Of a stretch of DNA of 64,000 nucleotides, positions 35,890 to 45,330 are shown piece after piece. The notes beneath the pieces are model-generated. The model ran no database searches and was not told where the DNA came from. It was given only the letters and a program-made list of their open reading frames with translations. A program made the translations under genes and the position numbers. Origin of the DNA: Lebetimonas sp. JH292 (GTDB lineage: Bacteria; Campylobacterota; Campylobacteria; Campylobacterales; Nautiliaceae); the NCBI RefSeq assembly GCF_000523275.1, contig NZ_ATHQ01000001.1:319001-383000 (forward strand), in the 5' to 3' direction. Each line of letters opens with the position of its first letter. The first letter of the stretch is position 1.

Positions 35890-37104
35890 TTGCTTAAACT
35901 TAAAGCTGATTATGTATTAACTTTTAAAGAAAAAAGTGATATTCTTTTAAATGCCGAAGTATTGTTTGACAAAAAAATAATAAAAGTCGGATATAATTTA
36001 GATGAAACTCCCGCCGTCTATTTAGGTAAAAATTCGGTTTTAATGCCTGCACTTATCAACAATCATACCCATTTAGAATTTTCTTCAAACAAAACCACAC
36101 TAAAATATGGGGATTTTATTACCTGGCTAAATTCTGTTATTCAAAACAGGGAAAATCTTTTTACAAAATGCAATTCCAAATGTTATAAAGATTCAATAAA
36201 TGAAATGAAAAAAAGCGGAATATGTGCTTTCGGGGAAATAAGTTCAAGTGGCAATGATTTAAAATATTTAACCAAACAACCGTTAAAAGTTGTTTATTTT
36301 AATGAAATTATAGGTTCAAACCCGGCTGTTGCTGATATACTGTATCAGGATTTTTTAGCACGTCTTGAAAACAGCAAAAAATATGAAAACGAGAAATTTA
36401 AAACAGGCATTTCTATTCACTCCCCCTATTCAGTCCATCCTGTTTTAATGGATAAAGTTATAGATATTGCTAAAAAAGAAGAAATGGTCATGCAAACCCA
36501 TTTTATGGAAAGCAATGCGGAAAGACTCTGGCTTGACCAAGGAAAAGGAGAATTCAAACTTTTTTTCGAGCAGAATTTTAAACTCTCACATCCGCTAATA
36601 AAACCGATTGAATTTATACAAAAATTTAAAGACACTAAAACAACTTTTATACACTGTGTTCACGCCAATGAAAAAGAATTGGAAGAAATAAGCAATATAA
36701 AAGGATTTATATCACATTGTCCCATATCAAACAGACTTTTAAATACCGGATTACTTAATTTGGAAAATGTTAAAAACAAATTAATAGATTATTCGGTTGC
36801 AACAGACGGAAAAAGCTCAAATTATTCACTTAACCTTTTTAAAGAAATTAGAGCTGCCCTGCTTATGCAAGTTGAACTTCATCCAAAATATTTAGCAAAA
36901 GATTTATTAAAAGCGGTAACAATTAATGCGGCGAAATCTTTGGGACTTAATAACGGCAGTATTGAACCAACAAAAGATGCGGATTTAATAAGTTTCAAAT
37001 TACCTGAGAAGGTTAATGATATTGATAATTTGTTTCTTCAAATTATTTTACATACAAATGAAGTGGATTATTTATACATAAACGGAGAGGAAATTAATCT
37101 GTAA
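35890..37104 (+). CDS. Amidohydrolase, aminofutalosine deaminase-type
   Basis: A 404-residue metal-dependent hydrolase with TTG start (SD AAAAGGAAC). Metal ligands: NNHTHLEF, the histidines of SIHSPYSVHP and MQTHFMES, and VATDGKSSN. Campylobacterota make menaquinone by the futalosine route, and this family in this location (as Cj0067 in C. jejuni) is usually named aminofutalosine deaminase-like. Other deaminase substrates are possible. It overlaps the convergent OmpA-like gene by 11 bp with no terminator between. Confidence 0.8.
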   Translation: MLKLKADYVLTFKEKSDILLNAEVLFDKKIIKVGYNLDETPAVYLGKNSVLMPALINNHTHLEFSSNKTTLKYGDFITWLNSVIQNRENLFTKCNSKCYKDSINEMKKSGICAFGEISSSGNDLKYLTKQPLKVVYFNEIIGSNPAVADILYQDFLARLENSKKYENEKFKTGISIHSPYSVHPVLMDKVIDIAKKEEMVMQTHFMESNAERLWLDQGKGEFKLFFEQNFKLSHPLIKPIEFIQKFKDTKTTFIHCVHANEKELEEISNIKGFISHCPISNRLLNTGLLNLENVKNKLIDYSVATDGKSSNYSLNLFKEIRAALLMQVELHPKYLAKDLLKAVTINAAKSLGLNNGSIEPTKDADLISFKLPEKVNDIDNLFLQIILHTNEVDYLYINGEEINL

Positions 37105-37717
37105 TATTTATAATTTCCACTCTTCTGTTTAATGCTCTGTTTGTTGAAGTTGTATTTGGAACTAAAGGATAATCTTCTCCACATCCTTTTACAACAATCA
37201 TTTTAGGATTTACACCGAATTTTATCAATAATTCAGCCACAGCCTTTGCTCTTCTCAAAGACAATTTTTTGTTATACTCTTTTGAACCAATATTATCAGT
37301 ATGTCCGGCAACTTCGATTTTTTTAATATTAGAATTGGATTTTATTGCAAGGGCGATTTTTTGAATATCTTTATAATATATCTTTTTTACATCTGCCTTG
37401 TTAAAATCAAAATTAATTCTTAATGTTGCAATTATAGGACATCCGTTATGATCAACCGCAAATCCTTTCGGTGTGTTCGGACATTTGTCAAATTTATCTA
37501 TAACACCGTCTCCATCGGAATCTTTTACTTTTTCACTTTTATACACAACCTTTTCTTTATATACGGTTTTTACTTTTTTTAAAGCGGTTTCATTTTTATC
37601 TTTCCATCCCGCAACTTTTTGATTACCGGCCAAATCAACAACATTTGTTGCCAGCGGTTTATCTGCACATCCTGCGAATAAAAATACCAAACTTCCCAAA
37701 ACAATTAATCTTTTCAT
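37094..37717 (-). CDS. OmpA-family peptidoglycan-associated lipoprotein
   Basis: A 207-residue outer-membrane lipoprotein. The lipobox is FAGC at residue 16 of MKRLIVLGSLVFLFAGCADK. A calcium-type thrombospondin repeat (DSDGDGVIDKFDKCPNTPKG) is followed by the OmpA C-terminal domain that binds peptidoglycan (EVAGHTDNIGSKEYNKKLS, NRALNRRVEI). It lies 1 bp after ftsK, so it is likely transcribed from the flgL promoter or within ftsK. Confidence 0.88.
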   Translation of the reverse strand: MKRLIVLGSLVFLFAGCADKPLATNVVDLAGNQKVAGWKDKNETALKKVKTVYKEKVVYKSEKVKDSDGDGVIDKFDKCPNTPKGFAVDHNGCPIIATLRINFDFNKADVKKIYYKDIQKIALAIKSNSNIKKIEVAGHTDNIGSKEYNKKLSLRRAKAVAELLIKFGVNPKMIVVKGCGEDYPLVPNTTSTNRALNRRVEIINITD

Positions 37718-37718
37718 A

Positions 37719-39959
37719 TTATCTCCCTTTTAAAATTTCTCTTTGCCCTTTACTGTTAGGTTTGGAGAGTATCCCCATTTTTTCCATCTGTTCAATTAAA
37801 TTAGCTGCTCTATTATACCCAATATTTAGTCTTCTTTGAAGATAACTTATGCTTGTTCTTTTTTCTTTTAATACTATTTCTTTCGCTTCATCAAATAATT
37901 CATCCAGATCATCGATATTTTCAAGTATTTCACTTTCTTCGTCAAGGGTATTCAAAAAGCTTACGTCATATTCAGGCTCTCTTTGATTTTTTAAGAATTC
38001 CACAACTTTTTCAATTTCCTCTTCACTGGCAAAAGGGGCATGGAGTCTTATAAGCCCTGTAATTCCCGGAGGCGTAAAAAGCATATCACCACGCCCTAAT
38101 AAACTTTCAGCGCCAAATTGATCAAGAATAACCTTGCTGTCAATTTTCTGCCCTACTTTAAAGCTGATTCTGCTTGGCAAATTTGCTTTAATAAGTCCTG
38201 TTACAACATCTACACTCGGGCGCTGGGTAGCAACTATCAAATGTATTCCGCTAGCCCTTGCCATTTGTGCGAGTCTGGCAATAGAATATTCCACATCTTT
38301 ACCGCTTGTCATCATTAAATCGGCTAATTCATCTATAATTATAACTATATACGGCAGTTTTTCTTTTACTTTTTGATTAAACCCCTCAATATTTTTAACC
38401 CTCATTTTAGCCATCAGCTTATAGCGTCTTTCCATTTCCTTAACCATAGCGTTAAGAGCCACTATAGCTTTTTTAGATTCCGTAATTACAGGCGTCAGTA
38501 AATGTGGAATATCGTTATAAATGGAAAATTCAAGCATTTTAGGGTCAATCATTACAAATTTAAGCTCATCGGGTGAGTTTCTGTATAAAAGGGATAAAAT
38601 CATAGCGTTAATTCCCACACTTTTACCACTGCCGGTCGTTCCTGCTATCAATAAATGCGGAAGTCTTTTTAAATCGGTTACAAAAGGCTCCCCTACTATA
38701 TCCTTGCCCAAAGCTATGGTCAGAGGGGATTTTGCTCTTTTGAATATAGAACTTTCAAGAATTTCCCTTAAATAAATTGTCTGCATTTTATCATTTGGTA
38801 TTTCAATCCCCACCACATCTTTCCCGGGAATTGGAGCCTGAATCCTGATTGACTGGGCTTTAAGCGCCATAGCCAAATCATCCTGCAAAGCCAAAATTTT
38901 ACTTACTTTTATATGCGGAAGAGGCTTAAATTCAAATGTGGTAACCACAGGTCCGACATAATATCTTACAACATCGCCTTCTATTTTAAACTGTTTAAGC
39001 TTTTCAATCAATATTTTAATTTTTTTATCAATTTCTGCTTCGTTTATTACTTTTTTCTCATTTTTAGGTTTTGCCAAAAAATCCATTGGAGGAAATTTCC
39101 AGTTTTTAGGCAAATCCCTTTTACCCGTTTCAATCTGGGAGAGCAATTTTTTGGTATCTTCTAAAACTTCAACTTTAGTTACATTTTTCTCTTTTTCATT
39201 TTCTTTTTTACTTTCAATCTCTTCACTTGGCTTCTTGGCTTCTTGGCTACTACTTGCTTCATTTTCAATTATCTCTTTTTCCTCTTCAAAATCATTTTCT
39301 TCATCCAAAAGCCCATTCTCAATTTTTATCTCATTTTCAATTTCTTCACTTGAAACTTGGTCCTTGGTACTTGGTTCTTGCTTCTTGGCAACTTGGCTAC
39401 TATTTTCTTCTTCATTGTCCATTATACATTTTCCACCATAGCCGTTTTTCAAACGGCCAGGTGAGCTTGATTCGCTTTGCTCATTTGCACTCATTTTCAC
39501 ATTTTCACTATTTTTATCATTTTCCATTAAGTTTAATATTTTATCTTCAAAAATCAAAAACACTCCCCAGGCAAACATTACCAATATTAAAATCCAAATG
39601 CCAAATATCCCTATGTATTTTTGCAAAGAAAAAATAAACAGTTTTGCAATTATCCCTTTATCAAAAATTTCATATTGTATTAAAAGTAAAGCAAAAAAAA
39701 TAAAAATTCCGCCTAATACTTTAAGAGAAAAATCAAAATTAAATTTTTCTTTATAAAAAGCATATAAAATATAAATTAAAAAAAGTGGAAAAATATATGC
39801 TATATATCCAAACAACAATAAATTTGTTTTTCCAAGAAACGAACCGAATTTACCTACATATGAAAAAGAAGGAAAAATTGTAGAAAGAAAAAAATAAACA
39901 AAAAACGCAAATAACAATAAATATAAACTTTTTCGCAAAACCAGCCTTTTTAAACGCAA
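37719..39959 (-). CDS. ftsK: DNA translocase FtsK with repeat-derived linker
   Basis: A 746-residue chromosome-segregation motor: four N-terminal membrane helices (residues 10-140), an acidic linker (about 150-280), the RecA-like motor with Walker A GTTGSGKSVGINAM and Walker B YIVIIIDELADLM, and a C-terminal gamma winged helix. The linker has several stretches matching the window's intergenic repeats in frame (SANEQSESSSPGRL, NSSQVAKKQEP, SSSQEAKKPSEE). It sits 2 bp after flgL. The motor domain is intact. Confidence 0.95.
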   Translation of the reverse strand: MRLKRLVLRKSLYLLLFAFFVYFFLSTIFPSFSYVGKFGSFLGKTNLLLFGYIAYIFPLFLIYILYAFYKEKFNFDFSLKVLGGIFIFFALLLIQYEIFDKGIIAKLFIFSLQKYIGIFGIWILILVMFAWGVFLIFEDKILNLMENDKNSENVKMSANEQSESSSPGRLKNGYGGKCIMDNEEENSSQVAKKQEPSTKDQVSSEEIENEIKIENGLLDEENDFEEEKEIIENEASSSQEAKKPSEEIESKKENEKEKNVTKVEVLEDTKKLLSQIETGKRDLPKNWKFPPMDFLAKPKNEKKVINEAEIDKKIKILIEKLKQFKIEGDVVRYYVGPVVTTFEFKPLPHIKVSKILALQDDLAMALKAQSIRIQAPIPGKDVVGIEIPNDKMQTIYLREILESSIFKRAKSPLTIALGKDIVGEPFVTDLKRLPHLLIAGTTGSGKSVGINAMILSLLYRNSPDELKFVMIDPKMLEFSIYNDIPHLLTPVITESKKAIVALNAMVKEMERRYKLMAKMRVKNIEGFNQKVKEKLPYIVIIIDELADLMMTSGKDVEYSIARLAQMARASGIHLIVATQRPSVDVVTGLIKANLPSRISFKVGQKIDSKVILDQFGAESLLGRGDMLFTPPGITGLIRLHAPFASEEEIEKVVEFLKNQREPEYDVSFLNTLDEESEILENIDDLDELFDEAKEIVLKEKRTSISYLQRRLNIGYNRAANLIEQMEKMGILSKPNSKGQREILKGR
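39227..39510 (-). repeat. In-frame copies of the dispersed repeat modules inside ftsK
   Basis: Minus strand, three modules: the 42-bp module at 39457-39498 followed by a perfect hairpin (GCCGTTT, TTC, AAACGGC at 39441-39457); CCAAG-type units at 39345-39404; and shorter CCAAGAAGCC units at 39227-39252. All keep the ftsK frame open, in contrast to intergenic copies that carry stops. Confidence 0.7.
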
Positions 39960-39961
39960 TT

Positions 39962-42550
39962 TTACCTTAAATAATTAAGAAGCGTCAAATCATTTACTTT
40001 TGCGATAGAAGCCAAAAGTGCCTGATATGAAGTTTTCAGTGAATTTAGCCTCATTGTGGCTTCCCCTATGTCGGTATCTATATTTTTTGATTGAAGCGTT
40101 TTAGTATGAATCGTTAATGCATCGACTCTTTCGATACTCATATCAAATTCATTGCTTACAGCACCTATTTTTGCATGAAGCTTTCTTACATGATCACTCA
40201 AATGATCAATCTCTTCAATTGCACCCTGAATTCCAAAATTTCTGGGATTATCCGAATTTCCGTCCGGATAATTAGTTCCGTTTTTTACGGCATTAATTGC
40301 ATTTTGCAACATACCGAAAAAATCCACTTTTGCGCTATCTATTGTAATTGCGTCATTGGCCTGAAAAGAAACATTGTTATTATCATCAAAAATAGAAATA
40401 TCAATTTTTGAAGGATTGTTATTTAAATCTTTTATATAAAATTTTCCGTTTTCCATACCGCTTTTGACTTCTTTTTTTGCATTGTCAAGTGCAGTGAAAT
40501 AACTGTTTTCATCATTATTAGCCGGAACATTTCCGCTTGTAATCATTGAAATTACATCACCGAGCTGCCTGAATGTAAATCCTTTTACTTTTTTTTCTTT
40601 TTGACATATTTTACAGTTATTAGGGTCGGTTTGTGAATAAGTGGTTATAATATCGTGTGCCGGTGTTTTATTGCCCTGGGAATCGAAAATATCATATTTA
40701 CTGCCGTTTATCTCAAAATAACTCAAATGCCCGTCGCTGTCTTCACTGTCTTGAAGAACTATTTTTGCTGTATTAAAATCTCCGTTTTTATCTCTAAACC
40801 TAATTTCAAGCGTTTGTGGCATTTCATCAGTTCCCATAATATCCGTTAAACTTGTATCATCAGTAGCAATTCCTTGGGCATCAGGATTTTCAATTTTATA
40901 AATAACCCCGTCTTTTATATATGTTTTATAATCTTTTATAATTTGAGTTTTATTACCTTCTATTAAATTACCGTTTTTCCCCATAAATAACTTATCAAAA
41001 TTAACTGCGTCCTTACTTCTGAATGCCTGAAGTTTGTTTCCGCTGCTGTCATCTGCCTCTATTGAAACAGAAAATTTGGAGGTGTCATTTTTATTTGTTA
41101 AAGAATTATCTGTTATTATCAGTTTTCCTTTTTCTATTTTTACGTCAACATCTCCAAAATTACTTTTTATTTTGTCTATCAAATCCTGCATGGTTGTAGT
41201 TGATGTAATATTTAAAGTAGCATTTACACTGTTTCCGTTTGTATCTGTCCCTCTTAATGTCAAATGGTCTATTGTCTGAATAGATCCATCACCGCTTCTA
41301 ATTGCTTTTGAGCCTATTACATTTTGAATTAAATCAGAAGGTAAAGCGTCTCTAGAATTATCAATCAATCTAAAAATACTTCCAAATTTAAAAATTCTGT
41401 TATCAAAATAAGCGTTGTTTGCTTTTATTGTATCAAGATTTCTGATTGAATTAAAATTACTTTTTTGAAAAGAGGCAATATAATCCCCGTTTTTAACAAC
41501 ATCTCCAAGTGAATTTTCATCCCTGTCGCTTGCAACCATATAAAAATCCGTAATTAATTTTCCGCTATTTACGTCTTTTATCTGAATTTCACCCATTTTA
41601 TTGATGCTTACATCAACTTTTTTAGTAGTTTGGGTATTTCCGTAAAGTTCCCCTATTTTTTCCAAAAGTGTAGAAACCTTTTCGCTGTTTTTTAATGCAA
41701 TTTTTGAATTTATCGTTTCACCCTGCGGGTTTTTCCCTTTTATATAAAAATAACTTATTCCGTCAGAATATGTTTTTGTAGCCGAATCATAATTATCCTC
41801 TACACCGCTTAGCATTCTAATTTCGCTATCTGCACTAACGGGGATATTTTGGGCAACACTGTCAGAATCGGGTATTTGATTATGCTCTTTTATATGTTTG
41901 TCAATATAAAGTTTTCCGTCACTTCCTCTTACTACAAACTGGGGATTGGCTTTCATTTTGTCAAACTGGGGAATATTTAAGCTTAAATGTTTATTATAAT
42001 CATTATCCCTTCCTAAAAACAGGCTCTTTCCATCAATATTATACTCCCTCTCGACGCCCGCACCCAAAAATGCCTTCACACTTTCGCCGTTTCCCTGATA
42101 TTTTAATTCGTCATTAACAGGCTTTGTATTAAACATACTGCCGCTGAAGATATATTTTCCGTCAATTGAGGTGTTTGCCAAATCCTTTAAATGATTAAGC
42201 TCTCCTTCAAGTTCATCTGCTATTGCTTCACGGCTTGTTTTGTCATTTGTATCGTTTGCGGCGTTTAACAGTTTTGTTTTAAACGAATCGAGTGTTGTTA
42301 CAATATCGTTCATTGTAGTGTCTGTTTCGTTTGCAAATGTCTTGGCAAAATTGGCGGAATTTTTAATCTGGGTAAATGTGTTAAGTTTCTCCTGAAATTT
42401 TAAATCATTTACAAAAACAGTTGGATTGTCATCCATATTTTGAATTTTTTTACCGGTTGATAATTCTGTAGTGGTTTTATTAAGCTCACTTAATGTTCTT
42501 TGCTGATTAATTAAAAAATTATTATACATTGTAAACTGGGTAACTCTCAT
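39962..42550 (-). CDS. flgL: Flagellar hook-filament junction protein FlgL (HAP3)
   Basis: An 862-residue protein with flagellin-like ends: the N-terminal RVTQFTMYNNFLINQQ and ELSTGKKIQNMDDNP, and the C-terminal ATMRLNSLKTSYQALLASI. The long middle part is a variable surface domain. It is far longer than enterobacterial FlgL (about 320) but long FlgL is usual in epsilonproteobacteria. A sigma-54 promoter lies upstream (42587-42604). ftsK follows after 2 bp. Confidence 0.92.
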   Translation of the reverse strand: MRVTQFTMYNNFLINQQRTLSELNKTTTELSTGKKIQNMDDNPTVFVNDLKFQEKLNTFTQIKNSANFAKTFANETDTTMNDIVTTLDSFKTKLLNAANDTNDKTSREAIADELEGELNHLKDLANTSIDGKYIFSGSMFNTKPVNDELKYQGNGESVKAFLGAGVEREYNIDGKSLFLGRDNDYNKHLSLNIPQFDKMKANPQFVVRGSDGKLYIDKHIKEHNQIPDSDSVAQNIPVSADSEIRMLSGVEDNYDSATKTYSDGISYFYIKGKNPQGETINSKIALKNSEKVSTLLEKIGELYGNTQTTKKVDVSINKMGEIQIKDVNSGKLITDFYMVASDRDENSLGDVVKNGDYIASFQKSNFNSIRNLDTIKANNAYFDNRIFKFGSIFRLIDNSRDALPSDLIQNVIGSKAIRSGDGSIQTIDHLTLRGTDTNGNSVNATLNITSTTTMQDLIDKIKSNFGDVDVKIEKGKLIITDNSLTNKNDTSKFSVSIEADDSSGNKLQAFRSKDAVNFDKLFMGKNGNLIEGNKTQIIKDYKTYIKDGVIYKIENPDAQGIATDDTSLTDIMGTDEMPQTLEIRFRDKNGDFNTAKIVLQDSEDSDGHLSYFEINGSKYDIFDSQGNKTPAHDIITTYSQTDPNNCKICQKEKKVKGFTFRQLGDVISMITSGNVPANNDENSYFTALDNAKKEVKSGMENGKFYIKDLNNNPSKIDISIFDDNNNVSFQANDAITIDSAKVDFFGMLQNAINAVKNGTNYPDGNSDNPRNFGIQGAIEEIDHLSDHVRKLHAKIGAVSNEFDMSIERVDALTIHTKTLQSKNIDTDIGEATMRLNSLKTSYQALLASIAKVNDLTLLNYLR

Positions 42551-42586
42551 TTTTAACCTTCCAAGGTCTCATTTTTTTTATATTAT

Positions 42587-42604
42587 CAAGCAATCTTTAT
42601 TCCA
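42587..42604 (-). promoter_or_regulatory. Sigma-54 promoter of flgL
   Basis: Minus strand TGGAATAAAGATTGCTTG: GG and GC are separated by exactly 10 bases, matching the -24/-12 consensus TGGNNN-N5-TTGCTT. It is 37 bp before the flgL ATG. Middle and hook-stage flagellar genes of Campylobacterota are typically RpoN-dependent. Confidence 0.75.
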
Positions 42605-42633
42605 TATCGGCAAAAAAATGTAAATTTAAACCC

Positions 42634-43764
42634 TTAGAATACAATAACGGCCGGTTTTTCCATTTCTTTAGCTTTTTTAGCAAAATTTTCAAGGGTTGTC
42701 TTTATAACCTGTTTTTTAAGCGAATTTATTATTGCAACTTTTTTTAACGGGTCTATTCCTATTTCAAGTGCTTTTTTTTGTATATGTCTTGCACGGCTTA
42801 GTCCCATTAAAACTACTATTCTTAAATTTTCTTTTTTAAGCTCTTCAATCCAGTCAAGATTTATTCTTTTGTCTCTTAAATGAGCTGATACTATTAAAAC
42901 AGTATCTTTTTTTCCTCTGATTGTTAGCGGAATTCCAGCAAAAGTAGGAGCTGATATTGCACTGCTAAGTCCCTCAACAACTTCAACATTTATACCTTCT
43001 TTGGTAATAGCTTCTAATTCCTCAGCACCTCTTCCGTAAATAAATGGATGTCCAGATTTTAATCTGCCGACAATTTTTCCTTCTTTAGCGTATTTTAAAA
43101 TAAGAGCGTTTATTTCTTCTTGTTTTCTTGAATGTTTTCCTTTCTCTTTTCCTACATAAATTTTTTCGCAATTTTCTGGTAATAAATCTAAAATTTCAGG
43201 ATTTATTAAATGGTCATATAATGCTACATCAAGTGTTTTTAATGTATTATAGGCTCTAATTGTAAGCAAATCTGTATCACCGCTTCCGCATCCTATTAAA
43301 AATACTTTTGAAGTCTCTTTTTTTATTGTTTCGTAATCTTTTTTTCTATCTAACTCAAAACTATCAGGCAAAATCCTCTCAATTCTGTCTCTTATTACCT
43401 GAGTCAGTCTCGGACTTTTTCCATTACTACTTACACAAACTTCTAAATCACCTTTTTTAGCAATGCTTCCAAAATAAAAATCACAAAATTCCGGCTTATC
43501 AACCACATTTAATAAAAAATTCTTATTTTCAAGTAAAAGTTTTGTTACATTCTCATTACCAGTTGCATCAATTACTACATCATATCCATTTAAATCGCTT
43601 ATTTCAAATTCTTTTAAGGTTACATCATAAGGAAAATTATCTATTTTTTCTTTTGCTATAATTTCAAATTCAACTCCACATTTATTTAAAACATCAGCCT
43701 TTTGTTTAGCAACTTTTCCTGCACCTATAATTAAAGCTTTTTTAATTTTTAAATTGATAAGCAT
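42634..43764 (-). CDS. cysG: Siroheme synthase: precorrin-2 dehydrogenase fused to uroporphyrinogen III methyltransferase
   Basis: A 376-residue bifunctional protein. Residues 1-145 are a Rossmann precorrin-2 dehydrogenase/ferrochelatase (ALIIGAGKVAKQKADVL). From about 150 comes the methyltransferase: VFLIGCGSGDTDLLTIRA, ALYDHLINPEIL, RLKSGHPFIYGRG and SSAISAPTFAGIPLT. It is shorter than E. coli CysG (457), mostly in the linker and dehydrogenase tail. It would make siroheme for the NirA-like reductase at 48925. It is divergent from the transporter operon. Confidence 0.92.
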   Translation of the reverse strand: MLINLKIKKALIIGAGKVAKQKADVLNKCGVEFEIIAKEKIDNFPYDVTLKEFEISDLNGYDVVIDATGNENVTKLLLENKNFLLNVVDKPEFCDFYFGSIAKKGDLEVCVSSNGKSPRLTQVIRDRIERILPDSFELDRKKDYETIKKETSKVFLIGCGSGDTDLLTIRAYNTLKTLDVALYDHLINPEILDLLPENCEKIYVGKEKGKHSRKQEEINALILKYAKEGKIVGRLKSGHPFIYGRGAEELEAITKEGINVEVVEGLSSAISAPTFAGIPLTIRGKKDTVLIVSAHLRDKRINLDWIEELKKENLRIVVLMGLSRARHIQKKALEIGIDPLKKVAIINSLKKQVIKTTLENFAKKAKEMEKPAVIVF

Positions 43765-43823
43765 TTTCTTCCTTTAATTTTAATGGATTATATCGGAATG
43801 TTTTTTTAAGTTTATTTATAAAA

Positions 43824-43914
43824 TGTATAAATTTTTTAATTTTACTGATTAATTTTTATACAATATATTAATACTATTTTTATCTTTTTATTGTTAAAAT
43901 TCGTCTGTATAAAT
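43824..43914. promoter_or_regulatory. Divergent control region of cysG and the nitrate transporter, TGTATAAAT motifs
   Basis: TGTATAAAT at 43824, its inverted form TTTATACA at 43855 and TGTATAAAT again at 43906. The same 9-mer occurs twice, 28 bp apart, upstream of the nirA-like gene (50754 and 50782, minus strand). It could be a shared operator, or merely extended -10 promoter elements (TG-x-TATAAT-like). Confidence 0.4.
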
Positions 43915-43929
43915 TTAAAAGGAGATTTT

Positions 43930-45321
43930 ATGAAACTTAAAAAATTATTAACAATCGGACTTGGGGTGTCGGTATTCGCTTCAACACTGCTTGCAGATGT
44001 GGAAAAGAAAAAAGTAACAATTGGATTTATTGCACTAACTGACTGTGCACCAATTGTAATTGCAAAAGAGAAAGGTTTCTTTAAAAAAGAAGGACTAAAA
44101 GTTAAATTAGTAAAAGAGGGCGCAGGATGGCCTGGAATTCAGCAAAAAGTAATTAATGGACAATATGATTTTTCACATGCTCTTGCTGGTATGCCAATTG
44201 CTGCAACTCTTGGACTTATGGGACATGCCCATTTAGTTGCACTTTTAAGCTTAGATTATAATGGAAATGCTATTACTTTTGGTAATAAACTGGTAAAAGA
44301 AATGGTTAAATTTGGTCTTGATAAATATAAAAGACCGGTAGGAAGCGAACCACTTAAAAAATATATTGATTACTTAAAACAAAAAGAAGGGAAAAATTAT
44401 AAACCACTTGTATTTGGTATGGTAGGACCATACTCAACTCATAATTATGAAATTAGATACTGGATGGGAACAAGCGGAATAGACCCAGACAGCGATACAA
44501 AATTAAAACCATTCCCGCCTCCAACAATGCCTCAAAACTTAATTGCAGGAAATATTCAAGGTTATTGTGTTGGTGAACCTTGGAATGAAAGAATAGTTAT
44601 GGCAAGAAAAGGCAGTGCCTTAGTTACAAACTATGATATCTGGAATAACAATCCTGAAAAAGTTTTGCAAGCTAGAGCAGATTTTGTAAAAAAATATCCA
44701 AAAACTACAAAAGCTGTAATGAAAGCTATTATTGAAGCCCAAATGTGGCTTGATGAAAGTTGGAAACACAGAAAAGAAGCTGCAAAAATTTTAAGTAAAA
44801 AACAATATGTTTATGCACCTGTAAAAGTTCTTGAAAAATCAATGACAGGAACATTCCAATATGTAGCCGGGCATAAGTCAGAGCCAAATCCAATGTTTAA
44901 CGTATTTGCAAATTATTATGCCGCATATCCGTTTTATTCACACGGAATGTGGTTTATAACTCAAATGTATAGATGGGGACAGTTAAAAAGACCTGTTGAT
45001 ATGAAAAAAGTAATTGAATCAGTTTATAAACCGAAACTGTTCTCAGAAGTTGCAAAAGAAGTTGGTTATAAACTGCCACCAAGTCCATGGAAAGTAGACG
45101 GAATTGATAAATATAATAAATTTATGGATGGAAAAGTATTTGACCCGAACAAAGCTGTTGAATATATTTACAGCTTCAAAGTAAAACATCCGGCAGTTAG
45201 TGAAAATGAGCTTAAAAAAGTAAATACTTGGGAAGGAAGCCTTAAAACAGTTCAGCCAAAATATGAATGCCCATATGGTGTAGCCGGATGTGCAGACCCT
45301 AAATATGTAACAAAAAAATAA
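43930..45321 (+). CDS. nrtA: ABC transporter substrate-binding protein, NrtA/nitrate-nitrite type
   Basis: A 463-residue periplasmic binding protein. The start is the ATG at 43930 (SD AAAAGGAG); the in-frame TTG at 43891 has none. A signal peptide (LLTIGLGVSVFASTLLA) is followed by the NrtA/SsuA fold: IGFIALTDCAPIVIAKEKGF, NGQYDFSHALAGMPIA and GYCVGEPWNERIVM. Nitrate, nitrite, bicarbonate and cyanate binders are related; nitrate or nitrite is inferred from the flanking reductases. First gene of a three-gene ABC operon. Confidence 0.88.
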   Translation: MKLKKLLTIGLGVSVFASTLLADVEKKKVTIGFIALTDCAPIVIAKEKGFFKKEGLKVKLVKEGAGWPGIQQKVINGQYDFSHALAGMPIAATLGLMGHAHLVALLSLDYNGNAITFGNKLVKEMVKFGLDKYKRPVGSEPLKKYIDYLKQKEGKNYKPLVFGMVGPYSTHNYEIRYWMGTSGIDPDSDTKLKPFPPPTMPQNLIAGNIQGYCVGEPWNERIVMARKGSALVTNYDIWNNNPEKVLQARADFVKKYPKTTKAVMKAIIEAQMWLDESWKHRKEAAKILSKKQYVYAPVKVLEKSMTGTFQYVAGHKSEPNPMFNVFANYYAAYPFYSHGMWFITQMYRWGQLKRPVDMKKVIESVYKPKLFSEVAKEVGYKLPPSPWKVDGIDKYNKFMDGKVFDPNKAVEYIYSFKVKHPAVSENELKKVNTWEGSLKTVQPKYECPYGVAGCADPKYVTKK

Positions 45322-45330
45322 AGGTTTTAG

